Below, one piece after another: positions 16,830-24,493 of a stretch of 64,000 bases of DNA. The position numbers and the translations under genes are program-made. How positions within the stretch are numbered: position 1 is the first letter of the stretch; the number at the start of each line of letters is the position of its first letter. This DNA comes from Pseudonocardia sp. C8 (GTDB lineage Bacteria; Actinomycetota; Actinomycetes; Mycobacteriales; Pseudonocardiaceae), in contig NZ_JACMTR010000002.1 in the NCBI RefSeq assembly GCF_014267175.1, positions 5,419,501 to 5,483,500 on the forward strand. Reading direction: 5' to 3'. The notes under the pieces were generated by a model, which saw only the letters and a program-made list of their open reading frames with translations, had not been told where the DNA came from and searched no databases.

Positions 16830-16888
16830 TCGACCGTTATGGAGTGCAGCGCCCGCCTCGCGAACGCCACACTCCACAACGGTCGATC
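16828..16888. terminator. Near-perfect 19-bp inverted repeat between convergent genes
   Basis: Arms at 16828-16846 and 16870-16888 match at 18 of 19 positions, with a 23-nt loop. The left arm begins inside the STAS stop codon and the right arm ends 18 bp from the amiS stop, so it can terminate both. The long loop and specific arm sequence (GATCGACCGTT...) could also mark a dispersed repetitive element. Confidence 0.6.
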
Positions 16889-16906
16889 ACCGGCGGTAGA
16901 GCGCCG

Positions 16907-17540
16907 TCAGGTCGCCGCCTGCGACTCCGGGGCAGGCGCGACCCCGTCGCGGCGCCGGGTGAGCACCGGGTACATGCCCGCGAACGCCACCACCCCGGCC
17001 ACCGCGAGGACCACGGCCACCGTGCCGGCCAGAGCGGTGTAGGACCCGGTGAGCAGCAGCAACGCCGGGAGCCAGCCCGTCACCCAGCCCTGGATCGCAC
17101 AGACCGCCCCGGTGTAGCGGCCGAGCCGTTCCCGCTTGAGGCCGAGCAGCAGGAAGAACAGCAGCCACAGGAACGCCCAGTACAGCCAGATGACGCCGAA
17201 CCCCGGATCGGCGAACCGGGTGAAGTTCAGCCAGGAGAACACCAGCGCCGAGACGAAGACGAACAGGCAGAAGTAGCCGAGCCCCGGTGCCGTCCAGGTC
17301 GAGCGTGATGTTCAGCGCGACGTAGAGGTACGTGAACGCGAACAGGTAGAGGCCGGACGCGGCGACGATCGTGTCCGCGTCCCCGTTCGCCGTGAAGATC
17401 AGGTACGTCGGTGTGACGATCTGCAGGCCGCCGACGAAGAAGTTCATCGGTGCGGCGGACCGCGTGTCCACCCAGCCCAGCAGCATCGCCCCGTTGATGA
17501 ACAGCACCGCACCGACGAACAGCAGGCCGACGGCGTCCAT
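16907..17540 (-). pseudogene. amiS: AmiS/UreI family amide channel, frameshifted
   Basis: The homologous protein would be about 210 residues: a six-helix channel for urea or short-chain amides. The first part (MDAVGLLFVGAVLFINGAM to ITLDLDGTG) and the second part (FSWLNFTRFADPGFG to ESQAAT) lie in different frames. One extra G in the GGGG run (C run at 17282-17285 on the + strand) explains this: removing it restores GTGLGYFCLFVFVSALVFSWLNF-type continuity. The gene starts 3 bp after fmdA stops. The cause may be sequencing error, recent inactivation or slippage. Function in amide uptake with FmdA is clear from context. Confidence 0.85.
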
Positions 17541-17543
17541 CGG

Positions 17544-18797
17544 TCAGGCCCTGGCCACCGGGACGCCCTGCCCCGGGTCGATCCGGGCCGGGCCGTCCTT
17601 GCCGGGCCGCACCTCGAAGTCGAAGATCTCGGTGGGGAGGTAGACCGTCGAGCAGGAGTTCGGGATGTCGACGACGCCCGACAACCTGCCCTCGATCGGC
17701 GCGGCACCGAGGATCATGTAGGCCTGGATGTCCGAGTAGCCGAACTGCTGCAGGTAGTCGATCGCGTGCAGGCAGGCCCGCTGGTACGACAGGTGCGAGT
17801 CGAGGTAGCGCTGCTCGCCGTCGAGGGTCACCGACGTCCCGGAGAACGCCAGCCACTCGCTGTACTGCGGGTCCGTCCGGCCCGGCATGAAGATCGCGTT
17901 CTCGGACACGCCGTACTTGTCCATGCCTCCCTTGATGACGTCGACGTGCAGGTCGATGAACCCGCCCATCTCGATCGCCCCGCAGAAGGTGATCTCGCCG
18001 TCGCCCTGCGAGAAGTGCAGGTCACCGACCGACAGCTTCGCGCCGTCGACGAACACCGGGTAGAACACGCGGCTGCCCCGGGTGAGGTTCTTGATGTCCT
18101 GGTTGCCGCCGTTCTCCCGGGGCGGCGCGGTGCGCGCACCCTCCCCGGCGACCCTGTCGAACTCGGCACCGGTGAGGCTGCCGAGGATCGCCGAGTCCGG
18201 GTTCGGCGGCAGCGCGAGCGCCGGTACCCGGTGCGGATCGGTGTCGATCAGTGCCTGCTCGCGGGCGTTCCAGGTGCGCAGCAGCTCCTGTGACGGCGCG
18301 GTCCCCATCAGTCCGGGGTGGACGATGCCGGTGAACGACACGTGCGGGACGTGCCGGGAGGTGGCCACGCCGCCGCGGAAGTCCCAGACGACCTTGTACG
18401 CGTCCGGGAACTGCTCGGTCAGGAAGCCGCCGCCGTTGCGGGTGGCGAACACACCGGTGTAGCCCCAGCCCTGACCGGCCAGCGGCCCGGAGTCCTCCTG
18501 CGGGATCGGGCCGACGTCGAGGATGTCGACGATCAGCAGGTCACCCGGCTCGACACCCTCGACGTGGATCGGCCCGGAGAGTGCGTGCACGCTCGCGAGC
18601 GGGGCGTTGAGGATGTCGTCGGCGGAGTCGTCGTTGCGGATGGCGCCGTCGAACCACTCGCGGCAGTCGACCCGGAACACGTCGCCCGGCCGGACCCGCA
18701 CCTGGGCAGGGATGTCCGGGTGCCAGCGGTTGTGACCGACGATCGGCTGGTCGGTGAACTTCTTGCGGGAGTCGAGGGGGAACACGACCTCGGGCAT
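17544..18797 (-). CDS. fmdA: Formamidase/acetamidase
   Basis: A 417-residue amidohydrolase of the FmdA/AmdA family that releases ammonia from formamide or acetamide. Recognisable segments: GHNRWHPDIPAQVRVRPGD, VHALSGPIHVEGVEPGDLL, GWGYTGVFATRNGGGFLT, GDLHFSQGDGEITFCGAIEM, and the C-terminal DIPNSCSTVYLPTEIFDFEV. The length is normal for the family. ATG at 18797. It sits between fmdB (79 bp upstream) and amiS (3 bp downstream), forming an amide uptake and hydrolysis operon for nitrogen supply. Confidence 0.95.
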   Translation of the reverse strand: MPEVVFPLDSRKKFTDQPIVGHNRWHPDIPAQVRVRPGDVFRVDCREWFDGAIRNDDSADDILNAPLASVHALSGPIHVEGVEPGDLLIVDILDVGPIPQEDSGPLAGQGWGYTGVFATRNGGGFLTEQFPDAYKVVWDFRGGVATSRHVPHVSFTGIVHPGLMGTAPSQELLRTWNAREQALIDTDPHRVPALALPPNPDSAILGSLTGAEFDRVAGEGARTAPPRENGGNQDIKNLTRGSRVFYPVFVDGAKLSVGDLHFSQGDGEITFCGAIEMGGFIDLHVDVIKGGMDKYGVSENAIFMPGRTDPQYSEWLAFSGTSVTLDGEQRYLDSHLSYQRACLHAIDYLQQFGYSDIQAYMILGAAPIEGRLSGVVDIPNSCSTVYLPTEIFDFEVRPGKDGPARIDPGQGVPVARA

Positions 18798-18876
18798 GAC
18801 GACACGACCTCTCGTGAGGTGGGTGACCCGCACCGGCCCGGCGGGACGGTGCGGAGCGCGACGGAGGGTGAAGACG

Positions 18877-19164
18877 CTAGGGGCGCGGCAGTCCGCGGGT
18901 GCGGGGCTCGAGCGCGGGCGCCGGGCGGGCCGGCCGGCCGGTCCCCGGCAGGGAGGTGACGACCTCCGGCTCGGTCCGCGACCGCTCGGCCCGGTCGATC
19001 ACGGCCATCCGGCCGCGGTCACCGAGACCGAGCATGGGTGCGGTGATCACGCGGGGTGACGCCGTGCCGCAGCGCGGGCACGGGACCGACGCCGGGGCGG
19101 TGCCGATCGGCCGCTGCACGTCGACGGAGCCGTCGGTCGCGCAACGATACGTGTAGGTCGCCAT
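18877..19164 (-). CDS. fmdB: FmdB-type zinc ribbon protein
   Basis: A 95-residue protein with the FmdB domain: MATYTYRCATDG and CPRCGTAS give one Cys plus a CxxC pair for a zinc ribbon. The C-terminal 40 residues are basic and proline-rich. FmdB was described as a regulator of formamidase in Methylophilus, and here it is the first gene of the fmdB-fmdA-amiS operon. An A+T-rich stretch immediately upstream is the probable promoter. Confidence 0.88.
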   Translation of the reverse strand: MATYTYRCATDGSVDVQRPIGTAPASVPCPRCGTASPRVITAPMLGLGDRGRMAVIDRAERSRTEPEVVTSLPGTGRPARPAPALEPRTRGLPRP

Positions 19165-19181
19165 GTCCGCCCATCCCGCAC

Positions 19182-19205
19182 CGGAAATAGTTTCTCAGGA
19201 AATCT
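19182..19205. promoter_or_regulatory. Candidate promoter/operator of the fmdBA-amiS operon
   Basis: A 24-bp A+T-rich island with overlapping small inverted repeats GAAA-TAG-TTTC and TTTC-TCAG-GAAA, 18-41 bp upstream of the fmdB ATG. It is the only low-GC stretch near the operon start. Exact -10 and -35 boxes cannot be fixed. Confidence 0.35.
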
Positions 19206-19244
19206 ACTGTGGCCCGCGCATGCGTGTCAACGATTCGTGCCGTT

Positions 19245-19411
19245 GCTTCGACCCTCGACCGCCGGGCCTCAGTGCCGTTGCTTCGGCCCTCGACCGCCGG
19301 GCCTCAGTGCCATGCTTCGGCCCTCGACCGCCGGGCCTCAGAGCCCATGCTTCGGCCCTCGACCGCCGGGCCTCAGTGCCGTTGCTTCGGCCCTCGACCG
19401 CCGGGCCTCAG
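19245..19411. repeat. Five-copy 28-bp tandem repeat with 6-7-bp linkers
   Basis: Copies start at 19245, 19280, 19314, 19349 and 19384. Each has a 28-bp core beginning GCTTCGGCCCTCGACC and ending GGGCCTCAG; only the first copy has one mismatch. Linkers are TGCCGTT, TGCCAT, AGCCCAT and TGCCGTT. Each core contains GGCCC...GGGCC (5-bp stem, 9-nt loop). The last copy overlaps the stop codon of the AmiC-like gene (19408-19410), so on the minus strand the array looks like duplications of that gene's stop plus hairpin. Linkers are too short for CRISPR spacers. Confidence 0.9.
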
Positions 19412-20493
19412 AGCTCCTGGATGACGTCCCAGGTCAGCCCGTCCGCCGCGGCGAGGAAGACCCGCTGGCGCAGGTGCCGGTCACGGACCTCGACGGTCCC
19501 GCGGGGGCTGTCGTAGGACAGGCCGTCGGACACCGCGGTCATCGGGCCCACCTCCGGCGACCCGGCCCGGCGCATCAGGGCCGTCAACAGGCGCACGCCC
19601 TCGTAGCAGGACTCGCCCAGGCTGTTGAGCACCGGCGCCTCCGGGCCGAACCGGCGGGAGTACGCCGCGGCGAAGTCCAGCCCCGCGGTGGTGGCGAGGT
19701 CCTCGAAGTAGCCGGCCGACGTCATGAGGCCGCGGGTGTTGTCGGCCCCCGAGGCGAGCAGGACGTTCTCGTCGATCAGCGAGCTGAACCGCAGGATGTC
19801 GCGGTCCATGCCGGCGGCCGCGAACGCGCGGTTGAACTCGACGGCGTCGTCGCCGATCAGCAGCATCAGCACGGCCTCGCAGCCGCTGCGCTCGACCCGG
19901 CGCAGGACGCCGTCGAACCGGCTGGTGCCCAGCGGCACGTACATCTCGTCGCAGACGGTGCCGCCGATCCGGCGCAGGTAGCGGCGCGCGGTGGCGGCCG
20001 AGCGGCGCGGCCAGACGTAGTCGTCCCCCACGATCGTCCAGCGGCGCACGCCGACGGTCTCGGCGAACCAGTCCAGCGTGGGGCCCAGCTGCAGGTCCGG
20101 GGTCTCCCCGGTGAGGAACACGCCGGGCCGGTGCTCGCCGCCCTCGTACAGCGCGGTGTAGGCATACGGGACACGGCCGTCGATCGCCGGCGCGACGGCC
20201 TCCCGGACCGCGGAGATGTGCCAGCCGGAGACGGCGTCGACACTGCCGGCCCGGACCAGGGCCGCCACCTCGCGGGCGACCTCGTCGGGCGACGCGCCGC
20301 CGTCCACCGGGAGCAGCCGCAGCTCGCGGCCCAGCACACCGCCCTCGTCGTTGATCTCCTCCATGGCCAGCGTGCCGCAGCTCTCGCAGGACGGCCCGAA
20401 GATCCCCGCCGGTCCCTGGAGCGGGATGACGAGGGCCATGGTGATCGCATCGCGCCTGCGCGCGGGTGGCAACGAGAGACGCGATGGCGCCAT
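19408..20493 (-). CDS. AmiC-like periplasmic-binding-fold amide sensor
   Basis: A 361-residue protein with the Leu/Ile/Val-binding-protein fold (VIPLQGPAGIFGPSCESC, AMEEINDEGGVLGRELRL, YTALYEGGE, WTIVGDDYVWP). It has no signal peptide, so it is probably a cytoplasmic amide sensor like Pseudomonas AmiC or a FmdD-type regulator rather than a transporter subunit. No AmiR antiterminator gene is adjacent; a MarR gene is divergent instead. ATG at 20493 was chosen; ATG at 20439 would begin at MALVIPLQG and is also plausible. It is followed by the tandem repeat and fmdB. Confidence 0.82.
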   Translation of the reverse strand: MAPSRLSLPPARRRDAITMALVIPLQGPAGIFGPSCESCGTLAMEEINDEGGVLGRELRLLPVDGGASPDEVAREVAALVRAGSVDAVSGWHISAVREAVAPAIDGRVPYAYTALYEGGEHRPGVFLTGETPDLQLGPTLDWFAETVGVRRWTIVGDDYVWPRRSAATARRYLRRIGGTVCDEMYVPLGTSRFDGVLRRVERSGCEAVLMLLIGDDAVEFNRAFAAAGMDRDILRFSSLIDENVLLASGADNTRGLMTSAGYFEDLATTAGLDFAAAYSRRFGPEAPVLNSLGESCYEGVRLLTALMRRAGSPEVGPMTAVSDGLSYDSPRGTVEVRDRHLRQRVFLAAADGLTWDVIQEL

Positions 20494-20504
20494 CCGGCTA
20501 CGCT

Positions 20505-20530
20505 AGTGCTGATCCACCTGCGAGAGCACT
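20505..20530. promoter_or_regulatory. Inverted repeat in AmiC-like/MarR divergent promoter
   Basis: AGTGCT (20505-20510) and AGCACT (20525-20530) are separated by 14 bp in the 65-bp region between the divergent AmiC-like and MarR genes. It is a candidate MarR operator controlling both. Confidence 0.35.
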
Positions 20531-20558
20531 GGTTCGTTCGGAGGGATAGTCGTCGTCG

Positions 20559-21011
20559 ATGTCACCACCGGGTCCCGCTGAGACACTGCGGCTGCTCTCG
20601 ATGGCCGAACGCACGGCCACCCAACGGCTCGACGAGGCCCTCCGCGCCGCCGGCGCCGACATCGACCAGTGGCGGATCCTGTCGTTGCTCGTCGCCCAGG
20701 GCGGGTGCCCGATGAACGTCGTCGCCGAGTACGCGCTGCTGCTCCCGCCGAAGTGCACCAAGCTCGTCGACCGGATGGTGTCGGCGAACCTGGTGCTGCG
20801 GCGGCCCGACGAGCTCGACCGCCGCCGGGTACTGATCTTCGCCTCGGCGCGGGGCCGGGAGGAGCTGGCCCGGTGGGACGCCGCCGTCGCCGCGGTCCGG
20901 GAGCGGTTCGACGAGGTGCTCGGCCCGGACGCGGCCGCCCTCGACGACCTGCTGCGCCGGCTCACCGTGGGGCTCCGGGTCGATCCCGCCACGGCGCCGC
21001 CTGCGGGCTGA
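20559..21011 (+). CDS. MarR family transcriptional regulator
   Basis: A 150-residue winged-helix regulator. The MarR core is visible as DIDQWRILSLLVAQGGCPMNVVAEYALLLPPKCTKLVDRM (HTH) followed by the wing NLVLRRPDELDRRRVLIFASARG (DxRDxR-like). It is divergent from the AmiC-like gene, so control of the amide locus is likely. It ends 8 bp from the convergent gcoR-like gene. Confidence 0.88.
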   Translation: MSPPGPAETLRLLSMAERTATQRLDEALRAAGADIDQWRILSLLVAQGGCPMNVVAEYALLLPPKCTKLVDRMVSANLVLRRPDELDRRRVLIFASARGREELARWDAAVAAVRERFDEVLGPDAAALDDLLRRLTVGLRVDPATAPPAG

Positions 21012-21018
21012 CGGCGGG

Positions 21019-21957
21019 TCAGCGGCGCGACTGGGACGGGGCGCACCCGTACCGCCGGCGGTAGGCCGCGGCGAACCGGCTCGCGCTCGAGAACCCCCAC
21101 CGCGCGGCGACCTCGCTGACCGAAGCGCCCCGGCCGGCGTCGAGCTCGGCGCGGGCGTGCTGCAGGCGCACGTCGACGAGGTACTCGGTCGGCGAGCACC
21201 CCATCCACTCGCGGAAGCCCTCCTGCAACCGCCGGACGCTGGTCCCGGCGACCGCGGCCATGTCCGCGGCCCGCCAGGCCCGCGCCGGGTCGTCGCGCAC
21301 CGCGTCCACCACCCGTGAGATCGACCGCGGACGCGCCACCGGCCCCCGCCCCGCGTCCGGGCAGCCGGCCAGCAGGAAACCGGTCGCGACCGCCCCCGCC
21401 AGCTGCTCGCGCACCACCGGCTGGTCGGCGAACAACCGCGGCTCGCGCAGGTGCGCGGCCAGGCCCCCGACGAGCGTGCGCCAGTCCCGCAGGGCACCGG
21501 AACCCAGCTCGAGCTGCTCGGGGAGCACGACCGACGTCCGGACGGGTCCGGGGCCGAGCACCCGCTCCGCCTCCCGGTCCAGCCAGGCCCGGTCGAACTT
21601 GACGCCGAGCACGGTGCAGGTGGCGTCCCAGTGGCTGATCAAGGTCGGGGTGTCCGCCCGGAACACGGTCGCCTGGCCGGACACCGAGGTGACGACGCCG
21701 TGCCGCCCACGGCTGACGAGATGGCCGGTCAGCGGCATGTTGACCTCGTAGGCACCCGGGTAGTCGCACTCCACCTGGACGTCGGCGCCCCACCCCACGT
21801 AGCCGATCAGGACCGGGCCCAGGTCGAGCGTCCGCAGCGTCAGCCGGGGCTCGCGCCGGCCGCCGGGAACGGTCAGCTCGTGCGGGAAGTACGCATTCGC
21901 CACGGCCTTCGAAACCTGTTCCCAGTCGCGGGCGGTCGCACTGCGCCGTGCGGGCAT
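21019..21957 (-). CDS. gcoR: AraC family activator of the guaiacol demethylase genes
   Basis: A 312-residue regulator. The N-terminal half is an AraC-binding-like domain (about residues 10-190: [36 protein letters not shown]). The C-terminal half has two HTH motifs ([31 protein letters not shown] and [25 protein letters not shown]). It is divergent from gcoA with 138 bp between them, the same arrangement as gcoR-gcoAB in Amycolatopsis and thcR with thcB. It presumably activates gcoAB in response to an aromatic. Confidence 0.85.
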   Translation of the reverse strand: MPARRSATARDWEQVSKAVANAYFPHELTVPGGRREPRLTLRTLDLGPVLIGYVGWGADVQVECDYPGAYEVNMPLTGHLVSRGRHGVVTSVSGQATVFRADTPTLISHWDATCTVLGVKFDRAWLDREAERVLGPGPVRTSVVLPEQLELGSGALRDWRTLVGGLAAHLREPRLFADQPVVREQLAGAVATGFLLAGCPDAGRGPVARPRSISRVVDAVRDDPARAWRAADMAAVAGTSVRRLQEGFREWMGCSPTEYLVDVRLQHARAELDAGRGASVSEVAARWGFSSASRFAAAYRRRYGCAPSQSRR

Positions 21958-22095
21958 GGCGCGATTCTACCCGAATTGACGGTGGCGGAAATCTCCCGCG
22001 CGATCCGTACCGCCGCCGCGCACATCGTGTCGTCGGCGCCGATTCCGGCGATCTACCTTTCGCCTCCCGGACACCCGCGACGAGGAGGACCGTCG

Positions 22096-23331
22096 ATGAC
22101 GACGACCCGCGACACCACGACCGCGCCCGATCTCGCCTGGCTGGCCGACATCACCATGACCGAGCTGGAGCGCAACCCGTACCGGGCCTACGAGCGGCTG
22201 CGGGCCGAGGCCCCGCTCGCGTACGTTCCCGTACTCGGCTCGTACGTCGCGTCCACCGCGGAGATCTGCCGTGAGATCGCGACCAGCCCGGACTTCGAGG
22301 CCGTCATCACCCCGGCCGGCGGACGGACGTTCGGCCACCCGGCGATCATCGGCGTCAACGGGGACATCCACGCCGACCTGCGGGGCATGGTCGAGCCGGC
22401 CCTGCAGCCGGTGGAGGTGGACCGCTACGTCGACGACCTCGTCCGGCCCATCGCCCGCCGCTACCTCGAACGGTTCGAGGACGACGGGCACGCGGAGCTC
22501 GTGTCGCAGTACTGCGAGCCGGTGAGCGTGCGGTCGCTCGGTGACCTCCTGGGTCTGCAGAGCGTCGAGTCAGACAAGCTCCGCGAGTGGTTCGCCAAGC
22601 TCAGCCGCTCGTTCACCAACGCAGCCATGACCGAGGACGGCGAGTTCGCCAACCCCGAGGGCTTCGTCGAGGGCGACGAGGCCAAGGCCGAGATCCAGGC
22701 CGCGGTCGACCCGCTGATCGACAGGTGGATCGTCGAGCCGGACGACAGCGCGATCTCGCACTGGCTGCACGACGGCATGCCGCCCGGGAAGACCCGCGAC
22801 CGCGAGTACATCTACCCGACGATCTACGTCTACCTGCTCGGCGCCATGCAGGAGCCCGGCCACGGGATGGGATCGACGCTGGTCGGGCTGTTCAGCGAGC
22901 CCGAGCAGCTCGAGGCGGTCGTCGACGACCCGGCCCTCATCCCGCGGGCGATCTCCGAGGGCATGCGCTGGACCTCGCCGATCTGGTCGGCCACCGCACG
23001 CATCTCGACGAAGCCGGTCACGGTGGCCGGTGTCGACCTGCCGGCGGGGACACCGGTGATCCTCTCCTACGGCTCCGCCAACCACGACACCGGCGTGTAC
23101 GAGGCGCCGACCCGCTACGACCTGCACCGCCCGCCGCTGCCGCACCTGGCGTTCGGCGCGGGCGACCACGCGTGCGCGGGCATCTACTACGCCAACCACG
23201 TCATGCGGATCGCCCTCGAGGAGCTGTTCGAGTCCATCCCGAACCTGCGCCGCGACACGTCCTCGGGCGTCGAGTTCTGGGGCTGGGGCTTCCGCGGGCC
23301 GACGAGCCTGCACGTCACCTGGGAGGTCTGA
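22096..23331 (+). CDS. gcoA: Cytochrome P450 GcoA, aryl-O-demethylase (CYP255A type)
   Basis: A 411-residue soluble P450 that O-demethylates guaiacol to catechol plus formaldehyde with its reductase GcoB. The sequence looks almost identical to remembered Amycolatopsis GcoA throughout, including [19 protein letters not shown] and the [18 protein letters not shown] end. Heme thiolate: [10 protein letters not shown] with Cys360; ExxR: EGMR. The I-helix lacks the usual acid-threonine pair and reads GAMQEPGHG (residues 249-257). GAGGAGGACC precedes the ATG at 22096. It forms an operon with gcoB (1-bp gap). Catechol-cleaving genes are not in this window. Confidence 0.95.
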   Translation: MTTTRDTTTAPDLAWLADITMTELERNPYRAYERLRAEAPLAYVPVLGSYVASTAEICREIATSPDFEAVITPAGGRTFGHPAIIGVNGDIHADLRGMVEPALQPVEVDRYVDDLVRPIARRYLERFEDDGHAELVSQYCEPVSVRSLGDLLGLQSVESDKLREWFAKLSRSFTNAAMTEDGEFANPEGFVEGDEAKAEIQAAVDPLIDRWIVEPDDSAISHWLHDGMPPGKTRDREYIYPTIYVYLLGAMQEPGHGMGSTLVGLFSEPEQLEAVVDDPALIPRAISEGMRWTSPIWSATARISTKPVTVAGVDLPAGTPVILSYGSANHDTGVYEAPTRYDLHRPPLPHLAFGAGDHACAGIYYANHVMRIALEELFESIPNLRRDTSSGVEFWGWGFRGPTSLHVTWEV

Positions 23332-23332
23332 C

Positions 23333-24358
23333 ATGGGCTTCACCGCGACCGTCGGCGACCGGCGGGTGCCGTGCGGGGACGACCAGGCGGTCCTCGACGC
23401 GTTCCTCCGGGCCGGCGTGTGGATGCCGAACTCCTGCAACCAGGGCACGTGCGGGACCTGCAAGCTGCGGGTGGTCAGCGGTGAGGTCGACCACCGGGAC
23501 TCCCCCGCGGACACCCTCACCGCGCAGGAGCGCGCCGGCGGGCTGGCGCTGGCCTGCCAGGCCCGGCTCCGCTCGGACGCCGTCGTCGAGCCCACCGGCG
23601 GCGCCGCCGGGCGGACCACCCACCCGCTGCGCGACCTGACGGCGACCGTCCTGGAGATCGCCGACATCGCCCGCGACACCCGGCGGCTGCGGCTCGGCCT
23701 GCCCGAGCCGCTCGCCTTCGACGCGGGCCAGTACGTCGAGCTCACCGTGCCCGGCACCGACCTGCGGCGGCAGTACTCGCTGGCCAACACCGCGGACGAG
23801 GACAAGGTCCTGGAGCTGCACGTGCGGTCGGTCCCGGGCGGGGCCGCCACCGAAGGCTGGATCTTCGACGGTCTCGCCGCCGGTGACCGGGTCGCGGTCA
23901 CCGGGCCGCTCGGCGACTTCGTCCTGCCCGGCGAGGAGGAGGACACCGGCGCACCGATGGTGCTGATCGGGGGCGGGACCGGGCTCGCGCCCCTGCTCGG
24001 GCTGGTGCGCACGGCGCTGGCCCGCGACCGGGACCGGCAGGTGCTGCTCTACCACGGGGTCCGCGGGGCGGCGGACCTCTACGACCTCGACCTGATCGCC
24101 GAGATCGCCGACGCGCATCCGGGGTTCTCGTTCGTCCCGGCGCTGTCCCACGAGGCGCCGCCTGCGGGGACGGCCTACCGCGCCGGGTTCCCGACCGACC
24201 TGTTCGTCGACGACGTGGCGAGCGCCCGCGGGTGGTCGGGCTGGCTGTGCGGCCCACCGGCGATGGTGGAGGCGGGCGTGAAGGCGTTCAAGCGCCGGCG
24301 GATGGCGCCGCGCCTGATCCACCGCGAGAAGTTCACACCCGCCGACGCCACCGGATGA
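23333..24358 (+). CDS. gcoB: GcoB, three-domain ferredoxin-NADH reductase for GcoA
   Basis: A 341-residue electron-transfer protein that passes NADH electrons through FAD and a 2Fe-2S cluster to GcoA. An N-terminal plant-type ferredoxin has C35-x4-C40-x2-C43 and C75; then comes an FAD-binding barrel (RQYSLAN, about residues 144-150) and an NAD domain (GGGTGLAPLLGLVR, WLCGPPAMVE). This single-polypeptide reductase is unusual among bacterial P450 systems but standard for GcoAB. ATG at 23333 lies 1 bp after the gcoA stop. Confidence 0.95.
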   Translation: MGFTATVGDRRVPCGDDQAVLDAFLRAGVWMPNSCNQGTCGTCKLRVVSGEVDHRDSPADTLTAQERAGGLALACQARLRSDAVVEPTGGAAGRTTHPLRDLTATVLEIADIARDTRRLRLGLPEPLAFDAGQYVELTVPGTDLRRQYSLANTADEDKVLELHVRSVPGGAATEGWIFDGLAAGDRVAVTGPLGDFVLPGEEEDTGAPMVLIGGGTGLAPLLGLVRTALARDRDRQVLLYHGVRGAADLYDLDLIAEIADAHPGFSFVPALSHEAPPAGTAYRAGFPTDLFVDDVASARGWSGWLCGPPAMVEAGVKAFKRRRMAPRLIHREKFTPADATG

Positions 24359-24493
24359 GCCCGGCCCGGACGGGATTCGACTCGATTGTTCGGGAATCGG
24401 TCCGGATCGACGGCCGCGACATTCCGGGCGGCCCGTTCCGCCCTTTTCCGCCGGTCGACGGAAATCGCTCGCGCAATCCAGCGGGCCGGGCCG

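Noticed and set aside
19245..19411. CRISPR array
   Set aside because: Linkers are only 6-7 bp and nearly identical; no cas genes are present.
19163..19516. Open frames through the 28-bp tandem repeat that would encode repeated RPSTAGPQ-like peptides
   Set aside because: The linkers are not all multiples of three (34- and 35-bp units), so frame is not maintained between copies, and there is no ribosome site.
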